From positions 1-13,574 of the forward strand of contig CAYNWK010000116.1 in the NCBI GenBank assembly GCA_964400875.1: 13,574 nucleotides of DNA, given 5' to 3'. Below the pieces are notes generated by a model. The model saw only the letters and a list, made by a program, of their open reading frames with translations, was not told where the DNA came from and did not search any database. Made by a program: the position numbers and the translations under genes. Origin of the DNA: CAYNWK01 sp964400875 (GTDB lineage: Bacteria; Chloroflexota; Anaerolineae; Anaerolineales; UBA4823). Of the stretch, positions 6,451-13,574 are shown in pieces (within the stretch, counting starts at the first letter, position 1; each line of letters begins with the position of its first letter).

Positions 6451-7656
6451 TTATTCCATTGTTAAGGATTCATGGATGCGTGGGAAAGCCCAGTTGAGAG
6501 TTTCCTTTTTGATGATCAGCGGCGGAGCAAAGCGGATAACGTTTTCACGTGTTTCCTTAGCCAGGATGCCCCGGATCTGAAGCGCCTCGCAAAAACGCCG
6601 CGCGCCGCCGGCCTCCGCTCTTAGTTCTACGCCGATCAGCAAGCCCTTACCGCGCACTTCCTTGATATGGCGTTTGGGTATTTCCTCTAATAAATCCATG
6701 AAATATTCCCCCATTTGGGCTGCGTTTTCGACGAGGTTTTCTTCGACTATTACACTCAGAGCAGCTCGTGCGACGGCTGCGCCTAGCGGATTGCCCCCAA
6801 AGGTTGATCCATGTTCACCTGGTTGGAAGAGTCCCAACAGCTCGCTGTCCGCCAATATGGCCGAAACCGGGTAGAACCCGCCTGATAACGCTTTGCCAAT
6901 GATCATGATATCAGGCCTGACGTCTTCGTAATCGCTGGCAAATAACCTTCCTGTCCGGCCGAGTCCGGTCTGAATTTCGTCGGCAATTAATAACACGTTG
7001 TTATCTTTACAGATTTTCTGGATTTGATTAAGATAGTTTTCTGGTGGAACGATAACCCCGGCCTCGCCTTGAATCGGCTCAACCATTACCGCGGCAGTAT
7101 TAGGTTTGATCGCCAGCTCGATTGCCTTCGCATCCTTATAAGGTACGCTAACAAACCCGGGCGTATATGGGCCAAAATCATCGCGGTAGTGAGGTTCAGT
7201 CGAGAAGGAGATGATCGTGACTGTCCTCCCGTGAAAATTTCCTTCTACGGTCACGATCTCCGCCTGTGAATGGGGGACGCCTTTGACCTCATAAGCCCAC
7301 TTTCGGGCGAGTTTGATCGCCGTTTCCACAGCCTCCGCGCCGCTGTTCATTGGCAGCATTTTCTCATAACCGGTAAGCTCGGCTAGTTCTTTATAGAGCA
7401 GAGGTAGCTGATCATTGCGGAATGCCCTGGAAGTTAACGTGATCTTTTTAGCTTGTGCTTGCAAAGCGCTTAGTATCTTTGGGTGAACGTGACCCTGGTT
7501 GAGAGCAGAATAAGCGCTCAGACAATCCAGATAGCGATTCCCCTCAACGTCGTAAACCCACACGCCTTCTCCACGAGCAAGAACTACATCCAGCGGTTTG
7601 TAATTATGCGCTCCGTAGCGGTCGCTGAGGGCGATGTAATCTTCGGATGAGAGCAT
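6451..7656 (-). CDS. rocD: ornithine aminotransferase
   Basis: PLP-dependent class III aminotransferase: L-ornithine + 2-oxoglutarate to glutamate-5-semialdehyde + glutamate. The 401 residues are the usual length. Visible are N-S-G-A-E-A-V-E-T-A (104-113, cofactor phosphate site), G-N-F-H-G-R-T (139-145), A-D-E-I-Q-T-G-L-G-R-T-G (225-236; D226 holds the pyridine nitrogen), and G-K-A-L-S-G-G (254-260) with K255 as the Schiff-base lysine. The opening Y-G-A-H-N-Y-K-P-L and the closing text I-R-F-A-P-P-L-I are closer to RocD than to acetylornithine aminotransferase ArgD, though I cannot run an alignment. The ATG lies 4 bp after the carbamoyltransferase stop, with AAGG in the end of that gene as a possible ribosome site. 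Its product would pass to proline or, by a dehydrogenase not seen here, glutamate. Confidence 0.94.
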   Translation of the reverse strand: MLSSEDYIALSDRYGAHNYKPLDVVLARGEGVWVYDVEGNRYLDCLSAYSALNQGHVHPKILSALQAQAKKITLTSRAFRNDQLPLLYKELAELTGYEKMLPMNSGAEAVETAIKLARKWAYEVKGVPHSQAEIVTVEGNFHGRTVTIISFSTEPHYRDDFGPYTPGFVSVPYKDAKAIELAIKPNTAAVMVEPIQGEAGVIVPPENYLNQIQKICKDNNVLLIADEIQTGLGRTGRLFASDYEDVRPDIMIIGKALSGGFYPVSAILADSELLGLFQPGEHGSTFGGNPLGAAVARAALSVIVEENLVENAAQMGEYFMDLLEEIPKRHIKEVRGKGLLIGVELRAEAGGARRFCEALQIRGILAKETRENVIRFAPPLIIKKETLNWAFPRIHESLTME

Positions 7657-7660
7657 TGGA

Positions 7661-8590
7661 CTATTTACCTTCGTTGACTAGCAGACGTACCAGGATTGCT
7701 TTTTGGGCATGCAGCCGGTTATGCGCCTGGGGAAATAGAACGGAGTGTGGTCCGTCTGCGACCTCATCGGTGATCTCTTGTCCTCGGTGCGCTGGCAAGC
7801 AGTGCATGACGATCGCTTCCGGGTCGGCTTGGTCTACCAAAACTTGATTGACCTGGTAGGGTGGAAAAACCTGTTCGCGTCTTCTGGCCTCCTCTTCCTG
7901 GCCCATGCTGGTCCAGGTATCTGTGTATATCACCTTCGCGCCCAGCACTGCTTCATGCGGATCGCGCAATCGGTTAACCGTGCTTCCGGATTCGTCTGCA
8001 AACATTTCTCCGAGCGCCAGGACCTCATCCGTCAGCTCGTAACCTTCCGGGCTGGCTATGGTGAAATTGACGCCAAGCTTTGCGCAGATCATTAACAAAG
8101 AAACGGCGACGTTATTCCCGTCGCCGATATACGCTAGGTTCAATCCCTTAAGCATGCTGAATTTCTCTTTTACAGTAAGGATATCAGCAAGTGCCTGGCA
8201 GGGATGGTTGTAATCACTCAGCCCGTTGATCACGGGCACCTCCGACCATCGGGCGAGTTCCAAGATGTGCTCGTGATCGAACACGCGTGCCATGATTGCA
8301 TCTACGTAGCCTGACATTACTCGCGCGATATCGGCTATTGATTCACGTTTTCCGAGACCGATCTCATTGGGGGAAAGATAGAGCGCGTCCCCTCCCAAAT
8401 GTCGCATAGCCATGTCGAATGATACTCGTGTACGCAAACTTGGCTTTTGGAAGATCATCGCCAATACCTTGTTTTTGAGCAAAGCAGTATTACCCCCAGC
8501 TTTCCACTCGGCTTTCAACTGTCTTGCCAGATCAAGCAGATCTTGAATTTCCAACTGTGAAAGGTCGGCAATAGAGAGAAAATGTTCCAT
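7661..8590 (-). CDS. argF: ornithine carbamoyltransferase
   Basis: Catalyses carbamoyl phosphate + ornithine to/from citrulline + phosphate in the cytosol. At 309 residues it has normal length. The carbamoyl-phosphate loop is K-P-S-L-R-T-R-V-S-F (49-58), a SLRTR variant of the STRTR motif. Next come G-K-R-E-S-I-A-D (80-87), N-H-P-C-Q (128-132), the ornithine loop S-M-G-Q-E (228-232) and M-H-C-L-P-A-H-R-G (262-270), which separate it from aspartate and acetylornithine carbamoyltransferases. AGGAG (8605-8601) lies 10 nt before the ATG. It is the first gene of the five-gene operon. Because the next gene degrades ornithine and no other arginine-synthesis gene is present, a catabolic (ArcB-like) direction is as plausible as biosynthesis; sequence alone cannot decide, and argF is used as the neutral symbol. 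Confidence 0.95.
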   Translation of the reverse strand: MEHFLSIADLSQLEIQDLLDLARQLKAEWKAGGNTALLKNKVLAMIFQKPSLRTRVSFDMAMRHLGGDALYLSPNEIGLGKRESIADIARVMSGYVDAIMARVFDHEHILELARWSEVPVINGLSDYNHPCQALADILTVKEKFSMLKGLNLAYIGDGNNVAVSLLMICAKLGVNFTIASPEGYELTDEVLALGEMFADESGSTVNRLRDPHEAVLGAKVIYTDTWTSMGQEEEARRREQVFPPYQVNQVLVDQADPEAIVMHCLPAHRGQEITDEVADGPHSVLFPQAHNRLHAQKAILVRLLVNEGK

Positions 8591-8644
8591 TCGTCAACCG
8601 CTCCTGAAAAAGATTGTATTATTTTCCACGATTTGGCAGCTTGG

Positions 8645-8653
8645 AGTATATCA
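8645..8653 (-). promoter_or_regulatory. candidate extended -10 promoter for the argF-pyk operon
   Basis: On the minus strand the sequence TGA-TATACT (8653-8645) matches an extended -10 element (TGnTATAAT with one change). No good -35 box is seen 17 bp upstream, which extended -10 promoters tolerate. Transcription would start near 8638, giving a leader of about 48 nt that carries the AGGAG ribosome site. Confidence 0.45.
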
Positions 8654-8818
8654 CGGAAGACCCTTTCACCTTTCGAAGAGCGGGAGAAATGAGGAGCAGC
8701 ATGAGTTATCGACCAAAGAAATACTAGATCCAATCCCTGCCGGTCCAGCCTTCAATGAGGCGGGTGGCGAATGAGAAGTGACACTTTACATATCTCTCAG
8801 GAATAGTTTTTTTCTCGA

Positions 8819-8827
8819 TGCTATAAT
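8819..8827 (+). promoter_or_regulatory. extended -10 promoter (TGCTATAAT) for the histidine kinase genes
   Basis: TGC-TATAAT is an exact match to the extended -10 consensus. No -35 box is found at 17 bp (the bases there read AGGAAT), and a T7 tract lies at 8807-8813. The start of transcription would be near 8834, about 10 nt before the ATG at 8844. The element lies inside the longest reading frame, which argues that codons before 8844 are not translated. Confidence 0.5.
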
Positions 8828-8843
8828 GATCCTCACGATCACA

Positions 8844-11800
8844 ATGACAGATAAAATTAACCGTTACGAACGACAGCTGAAGCAAACTTGTCACCTTACC
8901 GGCGCACGTTGGGCAGTTTGGCTGGAGCCGGTGAAAGATGGGTGGGGGTTGGGGATCCAATGTTCACTCACGCGGAACCGGGTAGCTGCCTTCCAGGAGT
9001 TTATCGCTCAACCTAAAACTGCTCATTGGTTGGCCGGCGCTTATTCAACCGGTCGTATGCGTTCCCGCGCTACCGGCGACTTTGAAGGTGAGCTCGAGTC
9101 GGCGCGTATTTTCGTTTTCCCGAACCTGGAGGAACATTCTGCACTTATCGTCGGCGCGGATCAGCTGAACCGTCGTGATAAAGGATTTTACCGGATCCTC
9201 GCTCAGTGCCCGCCTGTTGAGGTGGCTGCGGAGATTCCCCTAGACGATCGCCTGTTGTTGCGTCCTCTTGAAGTAGAGTTTGATACTTCCTACAATCTCA
9301 GCAGCGTACTTGAACGCATTCTGCAGTACTTATCCAAGCTAATCGCTTGTGATGGTGCTTTGATTGCAATTCGCAGGGGGGAGATTTTTTCGGTTGACGC
9401 GATTTGGGATCTCCGAGGTAGTTTAGCGCTTCCTGAAGGCTTTTCTGTATCTCTTCAGGAAGACGCAATCCTCGATTCGATTGCCATTAATCGCCAGGGT
9501 TTGATAGTCGATGACCTGAGTAAGGAGAACAAGCTAAAGCTTAAACCCCCGGCAGATGCAGTCTTTAGCACGTGGATGGGTGTTCCGATCTTGATCGGCA
9601 GTCAGGTAACCGGGTTGGTAGTCTTCCTGAGTGATGCTTCGAGAGCATATTCTTTGGCGGATTTGCGTTATGCCAGCTCTCGTGTGGAACGTGTGGCGCA
9701 TGGCATCGAAGGGGCGATCGTTTTCTCCGAGACGGCGCGCTATCTACAGCAAATGGCCTTGCTAAATGAGTTGGCTTCGGCTGCTTCGGTGGGTATTGAT
9801 GTCTACGAGGTCGCTCACCGGGTACGTCGGATGTTGAGCAGGACTTTTCGTACGGAAATGGTCTCAGTCTTATTGCTCTCAGAAGATCGAACCTCCTTGC
9901 GCGAATACACAGACCGAGATCAGTCTGATGCGCCCCTTCACATCCCGGTTGATGAAAGCTTGGTTGGATATGTTGCTGAAACAGGAATGCCATTGCGTGT
10001 AGCCGATATCCATCAGACGCCGCACTACCTGGGTATGGGGGCACAAGTCCGTTCTGTCCTTGCCGTACCGCTGAAATACCGCGGCGATGTCATTGGCGTA
10101 CTCGATCTCGAGAGCACCGAGGTCAGCGCCTTTACCCACCAAGATCAACAATTGCTCGTCGTGATCGCCAGTCACCTGGCTGCTTTGCTTGAAAATGTGC
10201 GACTCAATGCCGAGACCCACCAGCGTTTGCGAAATCTCAACCTCATACATCAGGTAATCCGCCGCATAGTTGGTTCTGTTGACGTCTTTGAAATCGCCGG
10301 ACAATCAGCGGAACTTATGGCGAAGTTTTTTGAATATGAGTTGGCTAGTGTGATGCTCCTGGATGAAAGCGATCAGTGCATGGTAGTTGAAGGTGTTGGT
10401 GGGACAATGGAGCATCTGTTAAAACTCGGTGACAGCTTTTCCGCCGAAATAGGCGTCATCGCTCAAGTGATCCGCTCGGGGGAGAGTGTTTTTTCAAATG
10501 AAGTCAGGCCTGCATTGCAATTCCATTCCCAGGATGAGTGGCGTCCAGGTTCGCAAATGTGTGTTCCATTGAAGGAGGGCGAAGAGATTATCGGACTGGT
10601 GGCTGTCGAAAGCAGTCGGTCTGGAGATTTTTCAGAGAACGAATTGGTCGTATTGGAGTCCCTGGCAGGCGTGCTTTCGAGTGTAATCACCAACGCCCGT
10701 CAGTATCAACGGTTGCAGGTCCTCGTACGCCATTTACAAGCGACTCGCGATACGGCGTTGGATGTCAGCGCCGATCTAGATCTGGATGTCGTCCTGGCGC
10801 GCGTTGTGCACCGATCCCGCCAACTGGTTGATGCTGAAGGTGCTGAACTCGGATTGGTGGATGAAAAGGGTGGATTTGTTACCATTGTTGTTTCTGAATT
10901 ACCCTGGGAGGACACAACTGGGGAGAAAATCGAGCCGCGGGAAGGGATCACTGGAAGAGTAGCTGCTTTAGGTGAACCCCTGATCATTGCCGATTATCGT
11001 TCTTGGGAAGGCGCCGCCGAGAAGGCCTCGGTGAAAACCCTGGCAAGCGTACCCCTGAAGCATAAAGATAAGGTCATAGGCGTGCTCACCGTTAGCGACT
11101 CCCGCCCGCATCGACAGTTCACAATCGAAGATGTGCAGCTCTTAGAGCTGCTGGCACCGCAAATCGCGGTTTCTATCCATAATGCCCAGCTCTATAAAGA
11201 ATTGCAGGAACATATCGAAGCGCAGCGGCTCGCCGAAAACCGTTTGATTCGGACGGCGCGCTTGGCTGCCGTCGGTGAGATGGCTGCCGGAGTCGCCCAT
11301 GAGTTGAATAATCCGCTGACGACTGTCACCGGGTTTGTCGAATTGGTCTTGGAAGAGTTGCCGGACGATCTCCCCCAGCGAGCCGACCTGGAGCTGGTTT
11401 TCCGGGAAGCTCGACGGGCGCGCGGAGTGGTTCGCCAGCTGCTCGATTTTTCCCGCCCCTTGGAGAATTTAAGGGAGCTAACCGATCTAAACGAAATTAT
11501 CCGCGACGTACTCGCCCTGGTTAACCATTTGGTTCGCACAAACGGCGTGCAGATGAACATCGAACTGGAAGAAGACCTCCCGGCAATCAGGCTCGATCCC
11601 AATCAAATCAAGCAAGTCATCTTGAATCTTGTCCATAATGCCCTTCAATCGATGCCGCTGGGCGGCGAGTTGTCCATTAAGACATGTTCGAGACAGCGAG
11701 ATGGGAAACGCTGGTTGAATATACTCATCCGCGACACCGGTGAAGGCATCCCCGATGAGAACCTCGATCGAATCTTCGAGCCTTTTTTCACCACTAGAGA

Positions 11801-11939
11801 ACCTGGCACCGGGACCGGGTTAGGCCTGTCTGTGAGTTACGGGATCGTCACCGACCACGGCGGGTATATCGAGGTTGCCAGCCAAAGCGATCTGGGCAGC
11901 AGTTTCACTGTTTGGTTGCCGGAAGTACAGTCCACATGA
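8844..11939 (+). CDS. soluble multi-GAF sensor histidine kinase
   Basis: A 1031-residue cytosolic kinase with no membrane segment. Order: an N-terminal region of about 140 residues that may be a degenerate GAF; four GAF domains at roughly 150-310, 310-465, 465-625 and 640-795; a HisKA dimerisation domain from about 798; and a HATPase domain at about 915-1030. The phospho-acceptor is H819 in A-H-E-L-N-N-P, a HPK4/NtrB-like box. ATP-site boxes are N (L-N-L-V-H-N-A-L), G1 (D-T-G-E-G-I-P), F (F-E-P-F-F-T-T) and G2 (G-T-G-T-G-L-G-L-S). The ligands of the GAF domains are unknown. The frame is open from GTG 8778, but a TGCTATAAT promoter at 8819-8827 lies inside that extension, so ATG 8844 with almost no leader is preferred; ATG 8826 overlaps the -10 box. 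The stop overlaps the next gene by 4 bp. It is divergent from the amino-acid operon, a candidate target. The family is certain; start and signal are not. Confidence 0.9.
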   Translation: MTDKINRYERQLKQTCHLTGARWAVWLEPVKDGWGLGIQCSLTRNRVAAFQEFIAQPKTAHWLAGAYSTGRMRSRATGDFEGELESARIFVFPNLEEHSALIVGADQLNRRDKGFYRILAQCPPVEVAAEIPLDDRLLLRPLEVEFDTSYNLSSVLERILQYLSKLIACDGALIAIRRGEIFSVDAIWDLRGSLALPEGFSVSLQEDAILDSIAINRQGLIVDDLSKENKLKLKPPADAVFSTWMGVPILIGSQVTGLVVFLSDASRAYSLADLRYASSRVERVAHGIEGAIVFSETARYLQQMALLNELASAASVGIDVYEVAHRVRRMLSRTFRTEMVSVLLLSEDRTSLREYTDRDQSDAPLHIPVDESLVGYVAETGMPLRVADIHQTPHYLGMGAQVRSVLAVPLKYRGDVIGVLDLESTEVSAFTHQDQQLLVVIASHLAALLENVRLNAETHQRLRNLNLIHQVIRRIVGSVDVFEIAGQSAELMAKFFEYELASVMLLDESDQCMVVEGVGGTMEHLLKLGDSFSAEIGVIAQVIRSGESVFSNEVRPALQFHSQDEWRPGSQMCVPLKEGEEIIGLVAVESSRSGDFSENELVVLESLAGVLSSVITNARQYQRLQVLVRHLQATRDTALDVSADLDLDVVLARVVHRSRQLVDAEGAELGLVDEKGGFVTIVVSELPWEDTTGEKIEPREGITGRVAALGEPLIIADYRSWEGAAEKASVKTLASVPLKHKDKVIGVLTVSDSRPHRQFTIEDVQLLELLAPQIAVSIHNAQLYKELQEHIEAQRLAENRLIRTARLAAVGEMAAGVAHELNNPLTTVTGFVELVLEELPDDLPQRADLELVFREARRARGVVRQLLDFSRPLENLRELTDLNEIIRDVLALVNHLVRTNGVQMNIELEEDLPAIRLDPNQIKQVILNLVHNALQSMPLGGELSIKTCSRQRDGKRWLNILIRDTGEGIPDENLDRIFEPFFTTREPGTGTGLGLSVSYGIVTDHGGYIEVASQSDLGSSFTVWLPEVQST

Positions 11940-13522
11940 ACGCTGCCTCGATTATTGTCGTTGATGATGAGCTAGGCGTGATCCGCCTTTGCCAGCGTTT
12001 GCTGGAAAAGGCTGGATATCTGGTGGAAGCTTATTCCACTCCGCAAATAGGGTTAGAGGCCATTGATGGTAAAAAATACGATCTATTATTGGTTGACATC
12101 CGCATGCCTGGCATGGATGGTTTTCAATTGATTGAGTTAGCCAGAGAACGCCTCCCGGAACTGGCGGTCGTCGTGATGACCGGTTACGGCACGATTGAAA
12201 CTGCGATCGAAGCCTTGCGCCGAGGTGCGGATGGTTTGATCTTAAAACCTTTCGAGCAAGGTTCTGAGCTGGTCGAGACGGTCCAGTTGGCTCTGGAAAG
12301 CAACCGTCGCAAACGTGATCAGGTTCGTTTGCGCGCTTTGCGTCCGCTCTTGGACCTCAGTGAAAGCTTGTTCACCCAAACCGAAGCAGAGAGGTTGTAC
12401 GGCTTGATCGTGGATGCCATTTGCAGCCAGCTGGCTTGCCAGCATGCCGGCTTATTTGCTATTCATGAGGGAATTGAATCGTCCCAATACCTGTCATCTC
12501 GGGGACGTGATCTGGAGACGATCGGGTTCGATTCGTTTCTCCACGATACAAAAGAGCGCCTCCCCTGGGGAGTCTCAAACCGGATTGATTCAGGACAGGC
12601 TAAAAGTAAAAGTTCTCAGAAGTTCCTCGTAGACCATGATTTCAACTCAATACTGTGGATTCCTGTCTCAATAGGCAGCACTCAGCTGCTCTTGTTGGCC
12701 GCCAGGGAAGTTGGACAGGCGCCGTTTCATCAGCTGGAAACGGAGATGTTCGCCTTGCTTGCGCGCCAATCCGCGGTTGCGCTCGATAATGCGCGCTTGT
12801 ATGCTGAACTGAAGGGATATATTCGCAGGATTGAGGAGTCCCAACAAGCGCTGGTGAGGGCCGAGAAGATGGCGGCTGCCGGACGTCTGACCGCTTCGAT
12901 TGCCCACGAGATCAATAATCCGTTGCAAGCGGTGCAGAATTGTCTCTACCTGGCTGAACGAGATGAGCTCGATTCCGAAGCCCGCCGTTCCTATTTGAGC
13001 CTGGCCCAAGATGAGATGAACCGCCTGATCGCCACCGTCCAGAGAATGCTGGATTTTTACCGTCCCGGCGTTGTAGATCGCCAGCTGACGGAGTTGAATT
13101 CCATTGTCCGGCATGTGCTGAAGTTGCTCGATGGACAATTTAAAAAACAATGCGTTCGTGTAGAAACAGATTTAGCCAACCAAAGCATTGAGGCTTTCGT
13201 CGTTGGCGACCAGATTCAGCAAGTCCTGATCAATTTACTCTTGAATGGTCTGGAAGCGATGCCCGACGGTGGGGAGATGTTTATTCATACCTTTTCGGAA
13301 GATGGGAATGCAATCATTACAGTTGAGGACAGTGGTCCGGGCATCCCTGAAGAAGATCGGGAACGCGTATTTGAACCTTTTACCAGCTCCAAAGAAAGTG
13401 GCACGGGTTTGGGTTTGGCGGTAAGTTACGGAATTATGGCCGCTCATGGGGGCCAGCTCACCCTGGGTGAGAGCCGCAAAGGGGGGGCAAGCTTCCAGTT
13501 GTTGTTGCCGATGGGAGAGTGA
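11936..13522 (+). CDS. hybrid REC-GAF histidine kinase
   Basis: A 528-residue soluble protein. An N-terminal receiver domain (1-125) has the acidic pair D10/D11, phospho-acceptor D54 (L-V-D-I-R-M-P-G), T82 and K104, so it looks able to accept phosphate. A GAF-like region (about 135-290) follows, ending in A-V-A-L-D-N-A-R-L-Y. HisKA has H324 in A-H-E-I-N-N-P, and HATPase (about 410-525) has D-S-G-P-G-I-P, F-E-P-F and G-T-G-L-G-L-A. The longest frame begins at TTG 11912, but ATG 11936 overlaps the upstream TGA in an ATGA, the classic coupled arrangement, and starts right before the REC fold, so it is chosen. GGAAG about 10 nt before could serve the ribosome. It may receive phosphate on D54 from the upstream kinase and control its own kinase part, then act on the regulator that follows. 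No DNA-binding domain is present. Confidence 0.92.
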   Translation: MNAASIIVVDDELGVIRLCQRLLEKAGYLVEAYSTPQIGLEAIDGKKYDLLLVDIRMPGMDGFQLIELARERLPELAVVVMTGYGTIETAIEALRRGADGLILKPFEQGSELVETVQLALESNRRKRDQVRLRALRPLLDLSESLFTQTEAERLYGLIVDAICSQLACQHAGLFAIHEGIESSQYLSSRGRDLETIGFDSFLHDTKERLPWGVSNRIDSGQAKSKSSQKFLVDHDFNSILWIPVSIGSTQLLLLAAREVGQAPFHQLETEMFALLARQSAVALDNARLYAELKGYIRRIEESQQALVRAEKMAAAGRLTASIAHEINNPLQAVQNCLYLAERDELDSEARRSYLSLAQDEMNRLIATVQRMLDFYRPGVVDRQLTELNSIVRHVLKLLDGQFKKQCVRVETDLANQSIEAFVVGDQIQQVLINLLLNGLEAMPDGGEMFIHTFSEDGNAIITVEDSGPGIPEEDRERVFEPFTSSKESGTGLGLAVSYGIMAAHGGQLTLGESRKGGASFQLLLPMGE

Positions 13523-13526
13523 GCCA

Positions 13527-13574
13527 ATGAAGGGGAAGATATTGGTCGTCGATGATGAAGAGGCAATGCGCCGG
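13527..13574 (+). CDS. response regulator, first 16 codons (runs off the right edge)
   Basis: The sixteen codons read M-K-G-K-I-L-V-V-D-D-E-E-A-M-R-R, the typical first strand of a receiver domain with its acidic D9-D10-E11 cluster. ATG 13527 lies 4 bp after the stop of the hybrid kinase, with a GGGAGA about 9 nt before it. It is probably the output regulator of the two kinases. NtrC-type kinases of this class often pair with AAA+ sigma-54 activators, but the output domain lies outside the window and is unknown. Confidence 0.75.
   Translation, partial: MKGKILVVDDEEAMRR

Noticed and set aside
6451..7656. Acetylornithine aminotransferase (ArgD) as an alternative name
   Set aside because: ArgD and RocD share the PLP motifs, but the N-terminal and C-terminal text looks RocD-like and no other arginine-synthesis gene besides the carbamoyltransferase is near. 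A tree would settle it.
9565..10044. 159-codon minus-strand frame, rich in His, Pro and Arg
   Set aside because: Antisense to GAF domains of the large kinase; no motif and no start signal.
11912..11935. TTG start eight codons earlier for the hybrid kinase
   Set aside because: ATG 11936 gives an ATGA overlap with the upstream stop and begins just before the receiver fold; the extension would lie inside the upstream gene and use a rare start codon.
12668..13150. 160-codon minus-strand frame
   Set aside because: Antisense to the GAF/HisKA region of the hybrid kinase, which has all its functional residues in the plus-strand frame.
1..13574. Mobile elements, CRISPR arrays, tRNA or rRNA genes
   Set aside because: No transposase or integrase text, no regularly spaced repeats, and no RNA-gene-like sequence was seen in reading the window; nearly all of it is accounted for by long conserved genes.

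Overview
The window looks like chromosomal DNA from a bacterium of the phylum Chloroflexota, probably class Anaerolineae. This is an inference from gene style: moderate GC, a lipoprotein with a Pro/Thr linker, soluble multi-GAF histidine kinases, weak Shine-Dalgarno use, and an ornithine/alanine degradation gene set. No rRNA or other marker gene is present to prove it. I see no mobile element, CRISPR array, tRNA or rRNA.

Layout. (1) 1-896, minus strand: the N-terminal 298 codons of a DNA-methylase-like protein with an inserted zinc ribbon, cut by the window edge. (2) 897-1089: a divergent promoter region with overlapping -10-like elements on both strands, an imperfect hairpin, and a perfect inverted repeat just before the next gene. 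(3) 1090-2412, plus strand: an exported lipoprotein with acidic, possibly calcium-binding loops and a TPR-like C-terminal part. (4) 2463-8590, minus strand: five genes read in the order ornithine carbamoyltransferase, ornithine aminotransferase, alanine dehydrogenase, acetyl-CoA hydrolase/CoA-transferase family protein, pyruvate kinase. Their spacing is +4, +55, -4 and +70 bp, so they are very likely one operon. (5) 8591-8843: a second divergent control region with an extended -10 promoter pointing each way. (6) 8844-13574, plus strand: a four- (perhaps five-) GAF soluble histidine kinase, a REC-GAF-histidine kinase overlapping it by 4 bp, and the first 16 codons of a further response regulator.

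How the genes may work together. The minus-strand operon fits amino-acid catabolism feeding the pyruvate node. Ornithine is released from citrulline (or citrulline is made from it), ornithine is transaminated to glutamate semialdehyde, alanine is oxidised to pyruvate with NADH production, a CoA-transferase moves CoA between acids, and pyruvate kinase makes ATP and pyruvate. The divergently transcribed kinases form a signalling module that could be a phosphorelay (kinase, REC-kinase, response regulator). Its position next to the operon makes the operon a candidate target, but no binding site proves this.

Nothing here is an obviously new system. The points most worth a second look are the operon composition, the two-kinase relay, the promoter that redefines the start of the large kinase, and the unusual zinc-ribbon methylase-like protein.
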